DNA of 64,000 nucleotides from Pseudomonas schmalbachii (GCF_017589465.1 NZ_JAELYA010000002.1:708205-772204); one strand, 5' to 3'. Positions 20,454 through 30,591 are shown, counted from the first letter of the stretch. Notes: generated from the sequence alone by a model not told the origin. Numbers and translations: made by a program.

Positions 20454-21485
20454 ATGGCCAAGCGTCACCTTACCCGCCGGCAAAGCTGGCGCATCGAAAA
20501 AGTCCAGGAAGAACGCGCCGCCCGCGCGGCCAAGCGCGAATCGCGCGCCCTGGAGGAACTGGAAGGTGGCGACCTCGGCCCCGAGCAGCACGGACAGGTG
20601 ATCGCCCACTTCGGCGTACAGGTCGAGGTCGAGGCTCTGGAGGGCGAAAGCGCCGGCCAGGTATTCCGCTGCCACCTGCGCGCCAACCTGCCGCCGCTGG
20701 TGACCGGCGACCAGGTGGTGTGGCGCCCGGGCAACCAGGGCATCGGCGTGATCGTCGCGCAACTGCCGCGCACCTCCGAGCTATGCCGGCCGGACATGCG
20801 CGGCGTGCTCAAGCCGGTGGCGGCCAACGTCGACCGCATCGTCATCGTCTTCTCGCCGCGCCCGGAGCCCCACGCCAACCTGATCGACCGCTACCTGGTG
20901 GCGGCCGAGCACGCCGGTATCAAGCCGCTGCTGCTGCTGAACAAGGCCGACCTGATCGATGACTCGAACGTCGAAAGCATCGACACCCTGCTCGGCACCT
21001 ACCGCGAACTGGGCTATCCACTGCTGGAGGTTTCGGCCTTCAACGGACTGGCGATGGACGCCCTGCGCGCCGCGCTGAACGAGCATGTCAGCGTGTTCGT
21101 TGGGCAGTCGGGGGTGGGCAAGTCGTCGCTGGTCAACGCGCTGCTGCCGGGGGTGGATACCCGCGTCGGCGAGCTTTCCGAAGTCACCGGCAAGGGCACC
21201 CACACCACCACCACGGCGCGGCTGTTCCACTTCCCGGCCGGCGGCGACCTGATCGACTCGCCCGGCATCCGCGAATTCGGTCTCGGCCATGTCAGCCGCG
21301 ACGATGTCGAGGCCGGCTTCATCGAGTTCCACGACCTGCTCGGGCACTGCCGCTTCCGCGACTGCAAGCACGACCGCGAACCGGGCTGCGCGCTACTCAA
21401 GGCGCTGGAAGAAGGCCGCGTGCAGCCGCAGCGGATGGCCAGCTACCGGCACATCATCGCCAGCCTGCCGGAAGACGATTATTGA
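20454..21485 (+). CDS. rsgA: Ribosome small-subunit-dependent GTPase A
   Basis: This 343-residue protein begins [18 protein letters not shown]. It has an OB fold, a circularly permuted G domain (G4 NKADL precedes G1 [12 protein letters not shown], then G3 DSPG) and a C-terminal zinc knuckle [14 protein letters not shown]. It checks the decoding site of maturing 30S subunits. The frame is open upstream, but the ATG at 20454 matches the family start. Confidence 0.96.
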   Translation: MAKRHLTRRQSWRIEKVQEERAARAAKRESRALEELEGGDLGPEQHGQVIAHFGVQVEVEALEGESAGQVFRCHLRANLPPLVTGDQVVWRPGNQGIGVIVAQLPRTSELCRPDMRGVLKPVAANVDRIVIVFSPRPEPHANLIDRYLVAAEHAGIKPLLLLNKADLIDDSNVESIDTLLGTYRELGYPLLEVSAFNGLAMDALRAALNEHVSVFVGQSGVGKSSLVNALLPGVDTRVGELSEVTGKGTHTTTTARLFHFPAGGDLIDSPGIREFGLGHVSRDDVEAGFIEFHDLLGHCRFRDCKHDREPGCALLKALEEGRVQPQRMASYRHIIASLPEDDY

Positions 21486-21522
21486 GGAACATGCGACGGC
21501 AAGGCCTGACCGCGTCGCTTTT

Positions 21523-21613
21523 TGTAGGAGCCAGCTTGCTGGCGATCATCGGTGTTCACCGACAATGCCGTAGCCGCATGAAACCGCGGATCGCCAGCAA
21601 GCTGGCTCCTACA
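21523..21613. repeat. Facing pair of REP-like repeats (GTAGGAGCCAGC family)
   Basis: Both 24-base arms are identical to those at 1261-1350, while the 43-base interior differs except for short blocks. It lies between the convergent ends of rsgA and motB. Confidence 0.9.
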
Positions 21614-21629
21614 AGGTCCTGCGCCAGCG

Positions 21630-22661
21630 TCACGGTCTCCGCAACTCATCCAGCTTCAGCGTGCCACCGTCATCGAACAGGTTGAGCTTCTCGCGCAACT
21701 GCTCCGCCGATAGCGGTTCTCCTTCGGTCTTCGGCGGCTGCTGGCCTTGCGCCGGGGCAACCGGCCTTTCCGCCGGTTTGGCTTCGCCGCCGCCATCCTG
21801 CCCTTCGATGCGATGCTGCGCCTTCCGGGTCAGGACGATGATGTCGATGCGGCGGTTCACCGGGTTCAGCGGGTCCCTGGCGTCGAACAGCACCGACGAG
21901 GCGTAGCCGACCACCCGGGCGATCTGCCCTTCCGGATAGCCGCCGGCCACCAGCGCGCGGCGCGCGGCGTTGGCGCGGTTGGCGGAAAGCTCCCAGTTGC
22001 CGAAATCGCCACCGCCGGCATACGGCTTGGCGTCGGTATGGCCGCTGATGCTGATCTTGTTCGGCACCTGTTTGATGGTGTCCGCCAGGGCCAGCAGGAT
22101 GTCCTCGAAGTACGGCTGCAGATGCGCGCTGCCGAGGTCGAACATCGGCCGGTTCTCGGCGTCGACGATCTGGATGCGCAGGCCGTCCTGGGTGATCTCG
22201 AACAGGATCTGCTCCTTGAAGCGCTTCAGCGTCGGGTTCTCGTCGACCTTGTTCTGCAGCTCCTGCAGCAGCAGCTCCAGGCGCTCGCGCTCGACCTGCT
22301 CGGCCAGCCCTTCAGCCTGGTCGGAGCTGATGCGCATGTCCGGCTTCGGGCTGATGCGTGTCTCGCTGGTGTCCGGCTGCGCCTGGACCTGCGGGTTCAG
22401 GGTCTTGTCCGGCGCCGGCGTCGGCGTGCCGCCGAGGTCGATCACGTAGGGACTGGCGCTTTCGGTGAAGCCGATGGGGTCCTGGAAGTAGCCGGAAATG
22501 ACCCGGCGCTGCTCCGGCGTCGCCGAGGACAGCAGCCAGAGCACCAGGAAGAACGCCATCATCGCCGTGGCGAAGTCGGCGAAGGCGATCTTCCAGGAGC
22601 CGCCGTGGTGGCCAGCTTCGTAGCGCTTGATGCGCTTGACGATGATCGGTTGCGCATCCAT
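21630..22661 (-). CDS. motB: Flagellar stator protein MotB
   Basis: This 343-residue protein has one N-terminal transmembrane helix with the proton-carrying aspartate (Asp29 in FADFATAMMAFFLVLWLL). A plug and linker and then a periplasmic OmpA-type peptidoglycan-binding domain follow (about 195-300; SGHTDAKPY and NRRIDIIVL). The C-terminal 45 residues are Pro/Gln/Glu-rich and polar. It starts 3 bases after motA ends, forming a motAB operon. Pseudomonas usually also has a second stator, MotCD, not seen here. Confidence 0.96.
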   Translation of the reverse strand: MDAQPIIVKRIKRYEAGHHGGSWKIAFADFATAMMAFFLVLWLLSSATPEQRRVISGYFQDPIGFTESASPYVIDLGGTPTPAPDKTLNPQVQAQPDTSETRISPKPDMRISSDQAEGLAEQVERERLELLLQELQNKVDENPTLKRFKEQILFEITQDGLRIQIVDAENRPMFDLGSAHLQPYFEDILLALADTIKQVPNKISISGHTDAKPYAGGGDFGNWELSANRANAARRALVAGGYPEGQIARVVGYASSVLFDARDPLNPVNRRIDIIVLTRKAQHRIEGQDGGGEAKPAERPVAPAQGQQPPKTEGEPLSAEQLREKLNLFDDGGTLKLDELRRP

Positions 22662-22664
22662 CGC

Positions 22665-23516
22665 TTAGCGCCCGCGCACGGCCTGTTCCAGCTCGCTGAA
22701 GCTGGGACGGTGGGCCGGCAGCAGCACCTTGCGGCCGAACTCCACGGCCAGCGACGGCGGCATCCCCGAAGCCGAGGCGACCAGGCAGGCCTTGATCGCT
22801 TCGTAGAGGTTCAGCTCCTCCTTGGCATCGTGCTCCAGGGCATTCGCCAGCGGACCGACGAAGCCATAGGCGGCGAGAATGCCGAGGAAGGTGCCGACCA
22901 GCGCGGCCGCCACATGATGGCCGATTTCCGCCTGGGTGCCGCTGCCCAGCAGCGCCATGGTGGTGACGATGCCGAGCACCGCGGCGACGATGCCGAAGCC
23001 GGGCAGCGCGTCGGCCACGCGGGTGACGGCGTGGCCGACATGGGCCAGGTCTTCCTTGATGCTGCCCAGCTCCATGTCGAACAGGTTGTCCAGCTCATGG
23101 GGCGCCATGTTGCCGGAGGACATGATGCGCAGGTAATCGCAGACGTAGGCGGTCATCCGCTCGTCCTTGAGGATCGCCGGGTACTTGCTGAAGATCGGGC
23201 TGGCCGGCGGGTCTTCGACATCCGCCTCGATCGCCATCATGCCCTCGCGGCGGCTCTTGTTCAGCACCTCGTAGAGCATGCCCAGCACTTCCAGGTAGAA
23301 GGTATGGGTGAAGCGGTTGCTGAACATCTTCGGCGCCTTCTTCAGCACCGTACGGAAGGTGCTGCCGGGGTTGGCCTGGAGGAACGCGCCGAGCGCCGCG
23401 CCGCCGATGATCAGCAGCTCGAACGGCTGGATGATGGCCGCGATCTTGCCGCCGGAGAGCGTGTAACCGCCGAGGATGCTCCCCAGGACCACGATGATGC
23501 CGATGATTTTTGCCAT
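22665..23516 (-). CDS. motA: Flagellar stator protein MotA
   Basis: This 283-residue polytopic protein has four transmembrane segments (about 1-20, 30-50, 170-190 and 200-220). The cytoplasmic loop contains the conserved charged region, and PGFGIVAAVLGIV precedes TM3. With MotB it forms the proton channel that turns the flagellar motor. It is divergent from the sulfurtransferase gene. Confidence 0.96.
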   Translation of the reverse strand: MAKIIGIIVVLGSILGGYTLSGGKIAAIIQPFELLIIGGAALGAFLQANPGSTFRTVLKKAPKMFSNRFTHTFYLEVLGMLYEVLNKSRREGMMAIEADVEDPPASPIFSKYPAILKDERMTAYVCDYLRIMSSGNMAPHELDNLFDMELGSIKEDLAHVGHAVTRVADALPGFGIVAAVLGIVTTMALLGSGTQAEIGHHVAAALVGTFLGILAAYGFVGPLANALEHDAKEELNLYEAIKACLVASASGMPPSLAVEFGRKVLLPAHRPSFSELEQAVRGR

Positions 23517-23755
23517 AGAAACCGGACTGCGAGAGTTGAGGGTGGAGGGACTCGTCCGGGTTATCGGCCAGGGCGCGCAGGACTATAGGGCCGACCGGGC
23601 AAAAACCTGCACCGCCTTGCACAATGCATGGCGCGCCGGCTCCAGCCCGATAAATGGCACGACGAACGTCGGTTTCCGTTAAACTGCCGGGTTTTCGAAA
23701 TCGATGGACCGGGCCCGCAGCCGCAGGCCGCCCGGCCGCTCAGGGAGACTCCGAC

Positions 23756-24571
23756 ATGTCCGCCTTCTCCGCGCTGCCCCTGGTGATCGAGCCGGCCGAC
23801 CTGGCCGCGCGCCTCGACGCCGCCGAACTGATCCTGGTCGACCTGACCAGCGCCGCCCGCTACGCCGAAGGGCATATCCCCGGTGCCCGCTTCGTCGATC
23901 CCAAGCGCACCCAGCTGGGCCAGCCGCCCGCTCCCGGCCTGCTGCCGGCGAAGGCCGACCTGGAAGCGCTGTTCGGCGAGCTCGGACACAACCCCGACGC
24001 GGTCTACGTGGTCTACGACGACGAAGGCGGCGGCTGGGCCGGACGCTTCATCTGGCTGCTCGACGTGATCGGCCACGGCCGTTACCACTACCTCGACGGC
24101 GGCCTGCATGCCTGGGTCGCCGAAGGGCGCGAGCGGAGCCAGGAGGTTCCTGCTGCGGTCGGCGGCCCGCTGCCGCTGACCCTGTACGACGAGCCCACCG
24201 CCAGCCGCGAATACCTGCAGGGCCGCCTCGGCGCCGCCGACCTGGCGGTGTGGGACGCCCGCAGCCCGGCCGAATACCGTGGCGAGAAAGTCCTCGCGGC
24301 AAAGGGCGGCCATGTGCCCGGCGCAATCAATTTCGAATGGACCGCCGGCATGGACCCGGCCCGCGCCCTGCGCATCCGCAGCGACATGGCGGAAATCCTC
24401 CGCCAGCTCGGCATCACCCCGGACAAGGAAGTGATCACCCACTGCCAGACCCATCACCGCTCCGGCTTCACCTACCTGGTGGCCAAGGCCCTCGGCTATC
24501 CCCGCGTCAAGGGCTACGCCGGCTCCTGGTCGGAATGGGGCAACCACCCCGACACTCCTGTAGAGGTTTAA
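23756..24571 (+). CDS. rhdA: Thiosulfate sulfurtransferase (rhodanese), RhdA type
   Basis: This 271-residue protein has two tandem rhodanese domains. Only the second is active: Cys230 lies in the loop CQTHHRSG, which matches the unusual active-site loop and cysteine number I recall for Azotobacter vinelandii RhdA. It transfers sulfane sulfur to cyanide or other thiophiles. The ATG at 23756 follows GGGAGA. Only 3 bases separate it from psd. Confidence 0.94.
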   Translation: MSAFSALPLVIEPADLAARLDAAELILVDLTSAARYAEGHIPGARFVDPKRTQLGQPPAPGLLPAKADLEALFGELGHNPDAVYVVYDDEGGGWAGRFIWLLDVIGHGRYHYLDGGLHAWVAEGRERSQEVPAAVGGPLPLTLYDEPTASREYLQGRLGAADLAVWDARSPAEYRGEKVLAAKGGHVPGAINFEWTAGMDPARALRIRSDMAEILRQLGITPDKEVITHCQTHHRSGFTYLVAKALGYPRVKGYAGSWSEWGNHPDTPVEV

Positions 24572-24574
24572 GGA

Positions 24575-25441
24575 ATGCCGTTCAAAGACCGCCTGTTCAT
24601 CCTCTCCCAGTACCTGCTGCCGCATCACCTGCTGTCGCGCCTGATCGGCTGCGCCGCGGAGTGCCGCGCCCCGTGGTTCAAGAACCGCCTGATCGCCTGG
24701 TTCGCCCGCCGCTACCAGGTCGACATGCGCGAAGCGCGGGTCGAGGAGCTGGACGCCTACGAACACTTCAACGCCTTCTTCACCCGCGCGCTGAAAGACG
24801 GTGCCCGCCCGCTGGATGACGCAGCGGACAGCATCCTCTGCCCGGCCGACGGCGCCATCAGCCAGCTCGGCCCGATCGAGCACGGCCGCATCTTCCAGGC
24901 CAAGGGCCACAGCTTCAGCCTGACCGAACTGCTCGGCGGCGATGCCGAGCTCGCCGCACCGTTCATGGGCGGCGAGTTCGCCACCGTCTACCTGTCGCCG
25001 AAGGACTACCACCGCGTGCACATGCCGCTGGCCGGCACCCTGCGCGAGATGGTCTACGTGCCGGGCCGGCTGTTCTCGGTGAACCAGTTGACCGCCGAGC
25101 AGGTGCCGGAACTGTTCGCCCGCAACGAACGGGTGGTCTGCCTGTTCGATACCGAGCGCGGGCCGATGGCCGTGGTGCTGGTTGGCGCGATGATCGTGGC
25201 CTCCATCGAGACCGTCTGGGCCGGCCTGGTCACCCCGCCGAAGCGCCAGCTGAAGACCTTCCGTTACGACGAAGCCGCGCGTGCGCCGATCCACCTGGAA
25301 AAAGGCGCGGAACTCGGCCGCTTCAAGCTCGGCTCCACCGCCATCGTACTGTTCGGACCGGAACAGGTGCGCTGGGCGGAACAGCTGGGCGCCGGCTCCC
25401 CCGTACGCATGGGCCAGGCAATCGCCAACGCCCGGGGCTGA
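24575..25441 (+). CDS. psd: Phosphatidylserine decarboxylase proenzyme
   Basis: This 288-residue protein is a PSD of the E. coli type. The self-cleavage motif LGST is at residues 252-255; cleavage before Ser254 would leave the pyruvoyl cofactor on the small alpha chain. The YHRVHMPL segment that orients the catalytic site is also present. It makes phosphatidylethanolamine at the inner membrane and is translated with rhdA. Confidence 0.97.
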   Translation: MPFKDRLFILSQYLLPHHLLSRLIGCAAECRAPWFKNRLIAWFARRYQVDMREARVEELDAYEHFNAFFTRALKDGARPLDDAADSILCPADGAISQLGPIEHGRIFQAKGHSFSLTELLGGDAELAAPFMGGEFATVYLSPKDYHRVHMPLAGTLREMVYVPGRLFSVNQLTAEQVPELFARNERVVCLFDTERGPMAVVLVGAMIVASIETVWAGLVTPPKRQLKTFRYDEAARAPIHLEKGAELGRFKLGSTAIVLFGPEQVRWAEQLGAGSPVRMGQAIANARG

Positions 25442-25467
25442 TGCCCCAACCATAAGGCGGACGGCCA

Positions 25468-26490
25468 ATGAGCTGTCCGCCATTGCCCATAGTCTTGCCT
25501 GCCGTCATCCGTATGAATCGCGTCCTGCATCTGCTGGGCTGGCGCGCCAACGCCACCAGCCATCTGGAAAAATGGCTTTCCGCCCTCGGCGCCCTGTGCG
25601 GCATCGCTGCCATCTATGCAGTCACCCACTGGGTTCTGCCGAGCGAAGCGGCGCTCTGGGTCGTGGCCTCGATGGGCGCCAGCGCCGTGCTGCTGTTCGC
25701 CGTTCCGCATGGCGCGCTGTCGCAGCCGTGGGCGGTGTTCGGTGGACAGGTGCTTTCCGCCGTGGTCGGGGTGATCTGCCAGAAGCTCTGGCCGGACCAG
25801 CCGTTCACCCCCGCACTGGCGGTCGGCGGCGCGATCCTGGTGATGCACTACGCCCGCTGCATTCATCCGCCCGGCGGCGCCACCGCACTGGCGGCGGTAT
25901 CCGGCGGGCCGGCGATCGGCGCCCTGGGCTTCGACTACGTGATCAGCCCGGTGCTGCTGAACGTGGTGCTGATCCTGCTGGTCGCCGTGCTGTTCAACGG
26001 CCTGTTTCCCTGGCGCCGCTACCCCGCACCGCTGGCGAAGCTGCCGGCATCGCCGAAGCTGCCGGCCGGACCGGCGCCGGAAGATTTCTACCACGCATTG
26101 CGGCAGATGGACTCGTTCATCGACGTACAATTCGATGACCTGCTGAAGATTCTCCAGCTGGCCCAGCAGCATGCCCAGGCCCATCGCCTCGGGCTCGACG
26201 ACATCCTGCTCGGCGCCTGCTACAGCAACGCTCTCAGCGGCGACGGCTGGGCAGTGCGCCAGGTGATCGACGACAATCCGGGCAAGCGCGGGCGCCAGGA
26301 CCAGTTGATCTACAAGGTGGTGGCCGGCGCCGGCAAGGGCAACACCGGCGCATGCCGGCGCCAGGACCTGCTGGACTGGGCCGCGCATGCGGTGATCCGC
26401 CAGGGTGACGGCTGGATTCGCGTCAGCCCCGAGACCTCGGCACGCGAGGCGCTCAACCGGCAATTGCAGCAACTTGACTCGACGGATTGA
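25468..26490 (+). CDS. HPP-family integral membrane protein with C-terminal soluble domain
   Basis: This 340-residue protein has four hydrophobic segments (about 40-60, 64-82, 88-107 and 130-180) that include the family signature HPPGGATAL near residue 130. A soluble C-terminus of about 140 residues has no signature I recognise. HPP proteins have been linked to nitrite transport in plants and cyanobacteria, but no role is established here. It begins 26 bases after psd. The ATG at 25468 sits inside a 7-base-pair hairpin (25456-25481), so the start could instead be the ATG at 25513. Confidence 0.8.
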   Translation: MSCPPLPIVLPAVIRMNRVLHLLGWRANATSHLEKWLSALGALCGIAAIYAVTHWVLPSEAALWVVASMGASAVLLFAVPHGALSQPWAVFGGQVLSAVVGVICQKLWPDQPFTPALAVGGAILVMHYARCIHPPGGATALAAVSGGPAIGALGFDYVISPVLLNVVLILLVAVLFNGLFPWRRYPAPLAKLPASPKLPAGPAPEDFYHALRQMDSFIDVQFDDLLKILQLAQQHAQAHRLGLDDILLGACYSNALSGDGWAVRQVIDDNPGKRGRQDQLIYKVVAGAGKGNTGACRRQDLLDWAAHAVIRQGDGWIRVSPETSAREALNRQLQQLDSTD

Positions 26491-26607
26491 GTCAAATCAC
26501 ACGCCCAGTCATTCACGGCTGCGGGCTGTCATGGATCTTGCTAGAGTTTCACAAAGGCCAGATGTGCTGGGGAATTGCAGCCAAGCGGCCAAGATCTTGG
26601 AGTAATC

Positions 26608-28410
26608 ATGGACAACCCGAGTCCTCATCAGCTTCTGCGTGTTCCAACGCCCACGCATGAAAGCCTGAGCTTCTGCAACGCGACGCCGCGCGAGCTGAAG
26701 TATTGGCTGGACCACCTGCCCAAGGCCAACCTCGGGGAAACCGCACGCCTGCTCTACCAGGGCCTGATCGAGCTGAACCGGATGAAGCTGCCGACCGATG
26801 CGCGTCTGCAGCTGCTCGAACTGCTGCGCCCGGAAGTCCACTCGGTCTGCCATCACCTGGAGCGCTATTTCCTCCAGCAATCGATCGTCCTCGACGAGCG
26901 CCCGCGCAAGGTCGCCAGCCTCTGCCAGGCGCTGCAGAACCATCTGGCGATCGGCTACAAGCTGGTCGTCGTGCGCCGTGCCTCCAACTTCAAACGCGAA
27001 CGCGCACCGACGCTCACCCTCGCCCTGCAACGGGCGATCCGCAGCCTCAGCGCCGCGCTGGTCCGCTCCGCGCAGTTGTACTGCCCGGTTCCCGAAGGCC
27101 TGTGGCTGGAGCTGCACCAGCTCTATCTGGTGGCCCGGGAGTTCGGCGTGCAGCAGACGCCGGTACGCGACAACCTGGCCAAGCAGGTCCGCGAGCTCAC
27201 CATCGAGCAGTCCTACCTGATCACCCTGCTGCTGGGCAGCGCGCGCTGCAACCAGATGCGCCAGGGCAGCATCGCCAGCCTGGCGGAGATGCTCGAGTCG
27301 TGGAGCGAACTGGCCCGCCTGCAGGACGCCGAGTTCCCTTCGTCGCTGTTCATCGTCGCCACCCAGGTGGACGGCCCGCCGCGCTATCGCACGCTGTTCA
27401 AGGACAGCGACATCGGCACCAGCATCGGCATCAACCCGCAGATGCTGGTGAACGCACTCAAGGAATACATCGAGGAAACGCCGGAGGATCGCGCCAAGCT
27501 GTCGCTGAAGGTCGGCACCGGCACCTCCATCGATCTCCTGCAGCACCTGGCCGCCGCCTGGGGCGATATCGCCGAGCGCAGCTTCCAGCGCACGCCGGGC
27601 CATGGCCAGCTGACCATCTGCATCGGCATGAGCGCCCTGCATTACTACCTGGCCGGCCGGCAGTCCTTTGCCGACGTGCTGCGGATGCAGGAGTACTCCC
27701 AGGCCCCCACCTTCAGGACCGGGGTTCAGGATGTCTGGGGCGAAGCCTTCGACTCGGGCAAACCCAGCGAATGGCAATCGAGCGTGTCGCTGGAAGTCAT
27801 CGAATACACCCCGTTCACCCCGACTGAGGGGAAGATTCCCCAACCGGAGGGGGAGGCCGAAGAGTTCCCGATCTACAGCCTGCCCATCGTCAACCACAGC
27901 CCGGGCGGCTACTGCCTGAGCTGGACCAAGGACATTCCCAGCCAGTTGCAGGCCGGTGAACTGCTCGGCATCCAGGACACCCCCGACCACTCCTGGAGCG
28001 TCGCGGTGGTGCGCTGGATTCGCCAGGTCCGCGCCGGCGGCACCCAGGTCGGCATCGAGCTGATCGCACCCGTGGCGCAGCCCTGCGGCCTGAAGCTATT
28101 GCGCAAGCCGGAACAGAGCAGCCAGTACCTGCGTGCCCTGCTGCTGCCGGAAATCGCCGTGATCTCGCGCCCGGCGACCCTGATCACGCCGCGCCTGCCG
28201 TTCCAGGAAGGCAACCGCGTGCAGATCAACGTGCATGGCGAGGAGCGCCGCGCGAGCCTGACTCGCAAGCTGACCAGCACCGGCAGCTTCAGCCAGTTCG
28301 AGTACCGCACGCAGGAAAACAGGACCATCAGCGATAAGCCTGTCACAGCCTCGGGAGACCAACTGGAGCATGGGGCGGAAGATTTTGACTCACTCTGGAA
28401 GTCGCTGTAG
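26608..28410 (+). CDS. Uncharacterised 600-residue protein upstream of fimX, degenerate PilZ-like C-terminus
   Basis: No signal peptide or membrane segment is visible. Residues 1-400 are mostly helical with many Leu/Arg/Glu patterns and no motif I know. From about 410 to 520 the sequence resembles a PilZ fold: NHSPGG at 429-434 fits the N-x-S-x-x-G half of the PilZ signature, and VVRWIRQ...GTQVGIELI near 465-485 fits the following strands. The upstream R-x-x-x-R that contacts cyclic-di-GMP is not present. It lies 63 bases before fimX, where PAO1 has the hypothetical PA4958. GGAG precedes the chosen ATG. Confidence 0.82.
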   Translation: MDNPSPHQLLRVPTPTHESLSFCNATPRELKYWLDHLPKANLGETARLLYQGLIELNRMKLPTDARLQLLELLRPEVHSVCHHLERYFLQQSIVLDERPRKVASLCQALQNHLAIGYKLVVVRRASNFKRERAPTLTLALQRAIRSLSAALVRSAQLYCPVPEGLWLELHQLYLVAREFGVQQTPVRDNLAKQVRELTIEQSYLITLLLGSARCNQMRQGSIASLAEMLESWSELARLQDAEFPSSLFIVATQVDGPPRYRTLFKDSDIGTSIGINPQMLVNALKEYIEETPEDRAKLSLKVGTGTSIDLLQHLAAAWGDIAERSFQRTPGHGQLTICIGMSALHYYLAGRQSFADVLRMQEYSQAPTFRTGVQDVWGEAFDSGKPSEWQSSVSLEVIEYTPFTPTEGKIPQPEGEAEEFPIYSLPIVNHSPGGYCLSWTKDIPSQLQAGELLGIQDTPDHSWSVAVVRWIRQVRAGGTQVGIELIAPVAQPCGLKLLRKPEQSSQYLRALLLPEIAVISRPATLITPRLPFQEGNRVQINVHGEERRASLTRKLTSTGSFSQFEYRTQENRTISDKPVTASGDQLEHGAEDFDSLWKSL

Positions 28411-28473
28411 ATTCGGCTGACGCCCCATTCTTGCCACCTCGCTGCCGTCCCATACGGTATAAGCAGCTCGCCA

Positions 28474-30543
28474 ATGGCCATCAAGCAAACCATCCGTCTG
28501 CTGATCCTCGAAGACTCGCAGAACGAGGCCGAACGTCTGGTCAGCCTGTTCCGCAATTCCGGACGCGCCACCCGCGTCCACCGCATCACGTCCAGCGCCG
28601 ACCTCGAAGAGATCCTCCAGCAGGGCTGGGACCTGCTGATCTCGGCGCCGGAAAGCCGCGCCATGACTCCGACCGAGGCGCTCCACTGCATTCGCCGCCA
28701 GGCCCGCGACATTCCCTTCATCCAGTTGGTGCAGGGGAACGATCCGGACGCCATCACCGAAGCCCTGGCCCTCGGCGCCCAGGACGCCGTGCCGCAAGGC
28801 GAGGACGAGCGACTGGTGCTGGTAGCCAACCGCGAGTTCGGCAACCTCGAGGAACGCCGCGCCCGCCGCGCCGCCGAAGTGGCCCTGCGGGAAACCGAGA
28901 AGCGCTGCCAGATGCTGCTCGACAGCTCGGTGGACGCCATCACCTATGTACATGATGGCATGCATATCTATGCCAACCGCGCCTACGCCAGCCTGTTCGG
29001 CTACGAGGATGCGGAAGAGCTGGAAGGCATGCCGATGATCGACCTGATCGCCAGCAGCGACCAGGCCGCCTTCAAGGAATTCCTCAAGGGCTACCAGAAC
29101 AGCGAGAGCGGTGAGGAGTTGCTGTGCCGCGGCATCCGCGCCGACAGCCGCTCGTTCAACGCCCGGATGAGCTGCTCGCCGGCAACCTACGACGGCGAGC
29201 CGTGCATCCAACTGGTGATCCGCGCGGAGAACGACAGCAGCCAGCTGGAAGAGAAACTGCGCGAAGTCAGCAGCCAGGACCTGGTCACCGGCCTGTTCAA
29301 CCGTGCGCATTTCCTCGACCTGATGGATGCCGCCGTGGAGCGTGCCATCACTGCCGGCCAGCCGGCGACGTTCGTCTACATGCTGGTGGACCGCGCCCCG
29401 GCGCTGCAGCTGAACCTTGGCATCGCCAGCATCGACCTGCTGCTCGCCGACCTCGCCAGCCTGCTGCGTGCGCATTTCCCGCGCGGCACCCAGCTCGCCC
29501 GCTTCGGCGATGACGTATTCGCCGCGCTGCTCAGCGACCAGACGCCGGAACAGGCGGGCAACCTGCTCGCCAGCCTGTTGAAGAAGGTCGAATCCTACCT
29601 GTTCGACATCAACGGCCGCTCCGCCCAGGTCACCCTGTCCATCGGCGCCGCCGGCCTCGACGAGAAGACCTCGAAGGCCCAGCAGGTCATCGGCCGCGCG
29701 CATCGCTGCGCGGACACCGTCGCACAGCAGAACGGCAACGACCTGAAGCTCTTCGACCCGGCCGATGAACTGGCCGCCGCCGCCAGCCGCGGCGACGTCG
29801 TCGCGATCATCCAGCAGGCCCTGGAGCAGAACAGCTTCCGCCTGATGTTCCAGCCGATCATCAGCCTGCGCGGCGACACCCACGAACATTACGAAGTGCT
29901 CCTGCGCCTGCTCAATCCGCAGGGCGAGGAACTGCCGACCTGCGAGGTGTTCAGTGCAGCCAAGGCCGCCGGCCTGGCCGAACGGATCGACCGCTGGGTG
30001 CTGCTCAGCTCGATCAGGCTGCTGGCCGAACACCGGGCCAAGGGCCACGACACCAAGCTGTTCGTCCACCTGACCAGTTCGAGCCTGCAGGATGCCGGAC
30101 TGCTGCCCTGGCTCAGCTCCGCCCTGAAGACAGCGCGCCTGCCGGCCGACTCGCTGATCGTCCAGATCAGCGAACCGGATGCCGTCACCTACCTGAAGCA
30201 GGCCAAGGCGCTCAGCCAGGGACTCGCCGAACTGCATTGCCAGGTCGCCCTCGGCCAGTTCGGCTGCGCGCTCAACCCGTTCAACACGCTCAAGCACATG
30301 ACCGTCGACTTCGTGAAGATCGACAGCTCCTATGTGCATGACCTGAGCAAGCCGGAAAACCAGGAAAACCTCAAGGCGCTGATCGCCAGCCTGCACGCCC
30401 AGGCCAAGCTGACCATCGTGCCGATGGTCGAGAGCGCCAGCGCCCTGGCGACCCTCTGGCAGGCCGGCGCCAACTACATCCAGGGCCAGTACCTGCAGGG
30501 GCCGAGCCTGGCGATGGACTACGACTTCGCCGCAGAAGAGTGA
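28474..30543 (+). CDS. fimX: FimX, cyclic-di-GMP receptor controlling type IV pili
   Basis: This 689-residue protein has the REC-PAS-GGDEF-EAL order. The REC domain (about 5-125) ends in a variable region, PAS spans about 145-255, the GGDEF domain about 265-425 and EAL about 435-689. The GGDEF site is degenerate (GDDVF at 345-349) and the EAL motif is EVL at 474-476. This matches P. aeruginosa FimX, which binds c-di-GMP at the inactive EAL domain and promotes pilus assembly and twitching. Size and neighbours (serB downstream, convergent) also match. Confidence 0.95.
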   Translation: MAIKQTIRLLILEDSQNEAERLVSLFRNSGRATRVHRITSSADLEEILQQGWDLLISAPESRAMTPTEALHCIRRQARDIPFIQLVQGNDPDAITEALALGAQDAVPQGEDERLVLVANREFGNLEERRARRAAEVALRETEKRCQMLLDSSVDAITYVHDGMHIYANRAYASLFGYEDAEELEGMPMIDLIASSDQAAFKEFLKGYQNSESGEELLCRGIRADSRSFNARMSCSPATYDGEPCIQLVIRAENDSSQLEEKLREVSSQDLVTGLFNRAHFLDLMDAAVERAITAGQPATFVYMLVDRAPALQLNLGIASIDLLLADLASLLRAHFPRGTQLARFGDDVFAALLSDQTPEQAGNLLASLLKKVESYLFDINGRSAQVTLSIGAAGLDEKTSKAQQVIGRAHRCADTVAQQNGNDLKLFDPADELAAAASRGDVVAIIQQALEQNSFRLMFQPIISLRGDTHEHYEVLLRLLNPQGEELPTCEVFSAAKAAGLAERIDRWVLLSSIRLLAEHRAKGHDTKLFVHLTSSSLQDAGLLPWLSSALKTARLPADSLIVQISEPDAVTYLKQAKALSQGLAELHCQVALGQFGCALNPFNTLKHMTVDFVKIDSSYVHDLSKPENQENLKALIASLHAQAKLTIVPMVESASALATLWQAGANYIQGQYLQGPSLAMDYDFAAEE

Positions 30544-30550
30544 AGCCAAA

Positions 30551-30582
30551 GAAAAACCCGCCAGATGGCGGGTTCTTTCTTG
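30551..30582. terminator. Bidirectional terminator between fimX and serB
   Basis: The stem AACCCGCC-AGA-TGGCGGGTT has T-rich tails on both strands (TTCTTTCTT on plus, TTTTTCTTT on minus). It lies between two convergent genes. Confidence 0.8.
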
Positions 30583-30591
30583 CTGGACGGA

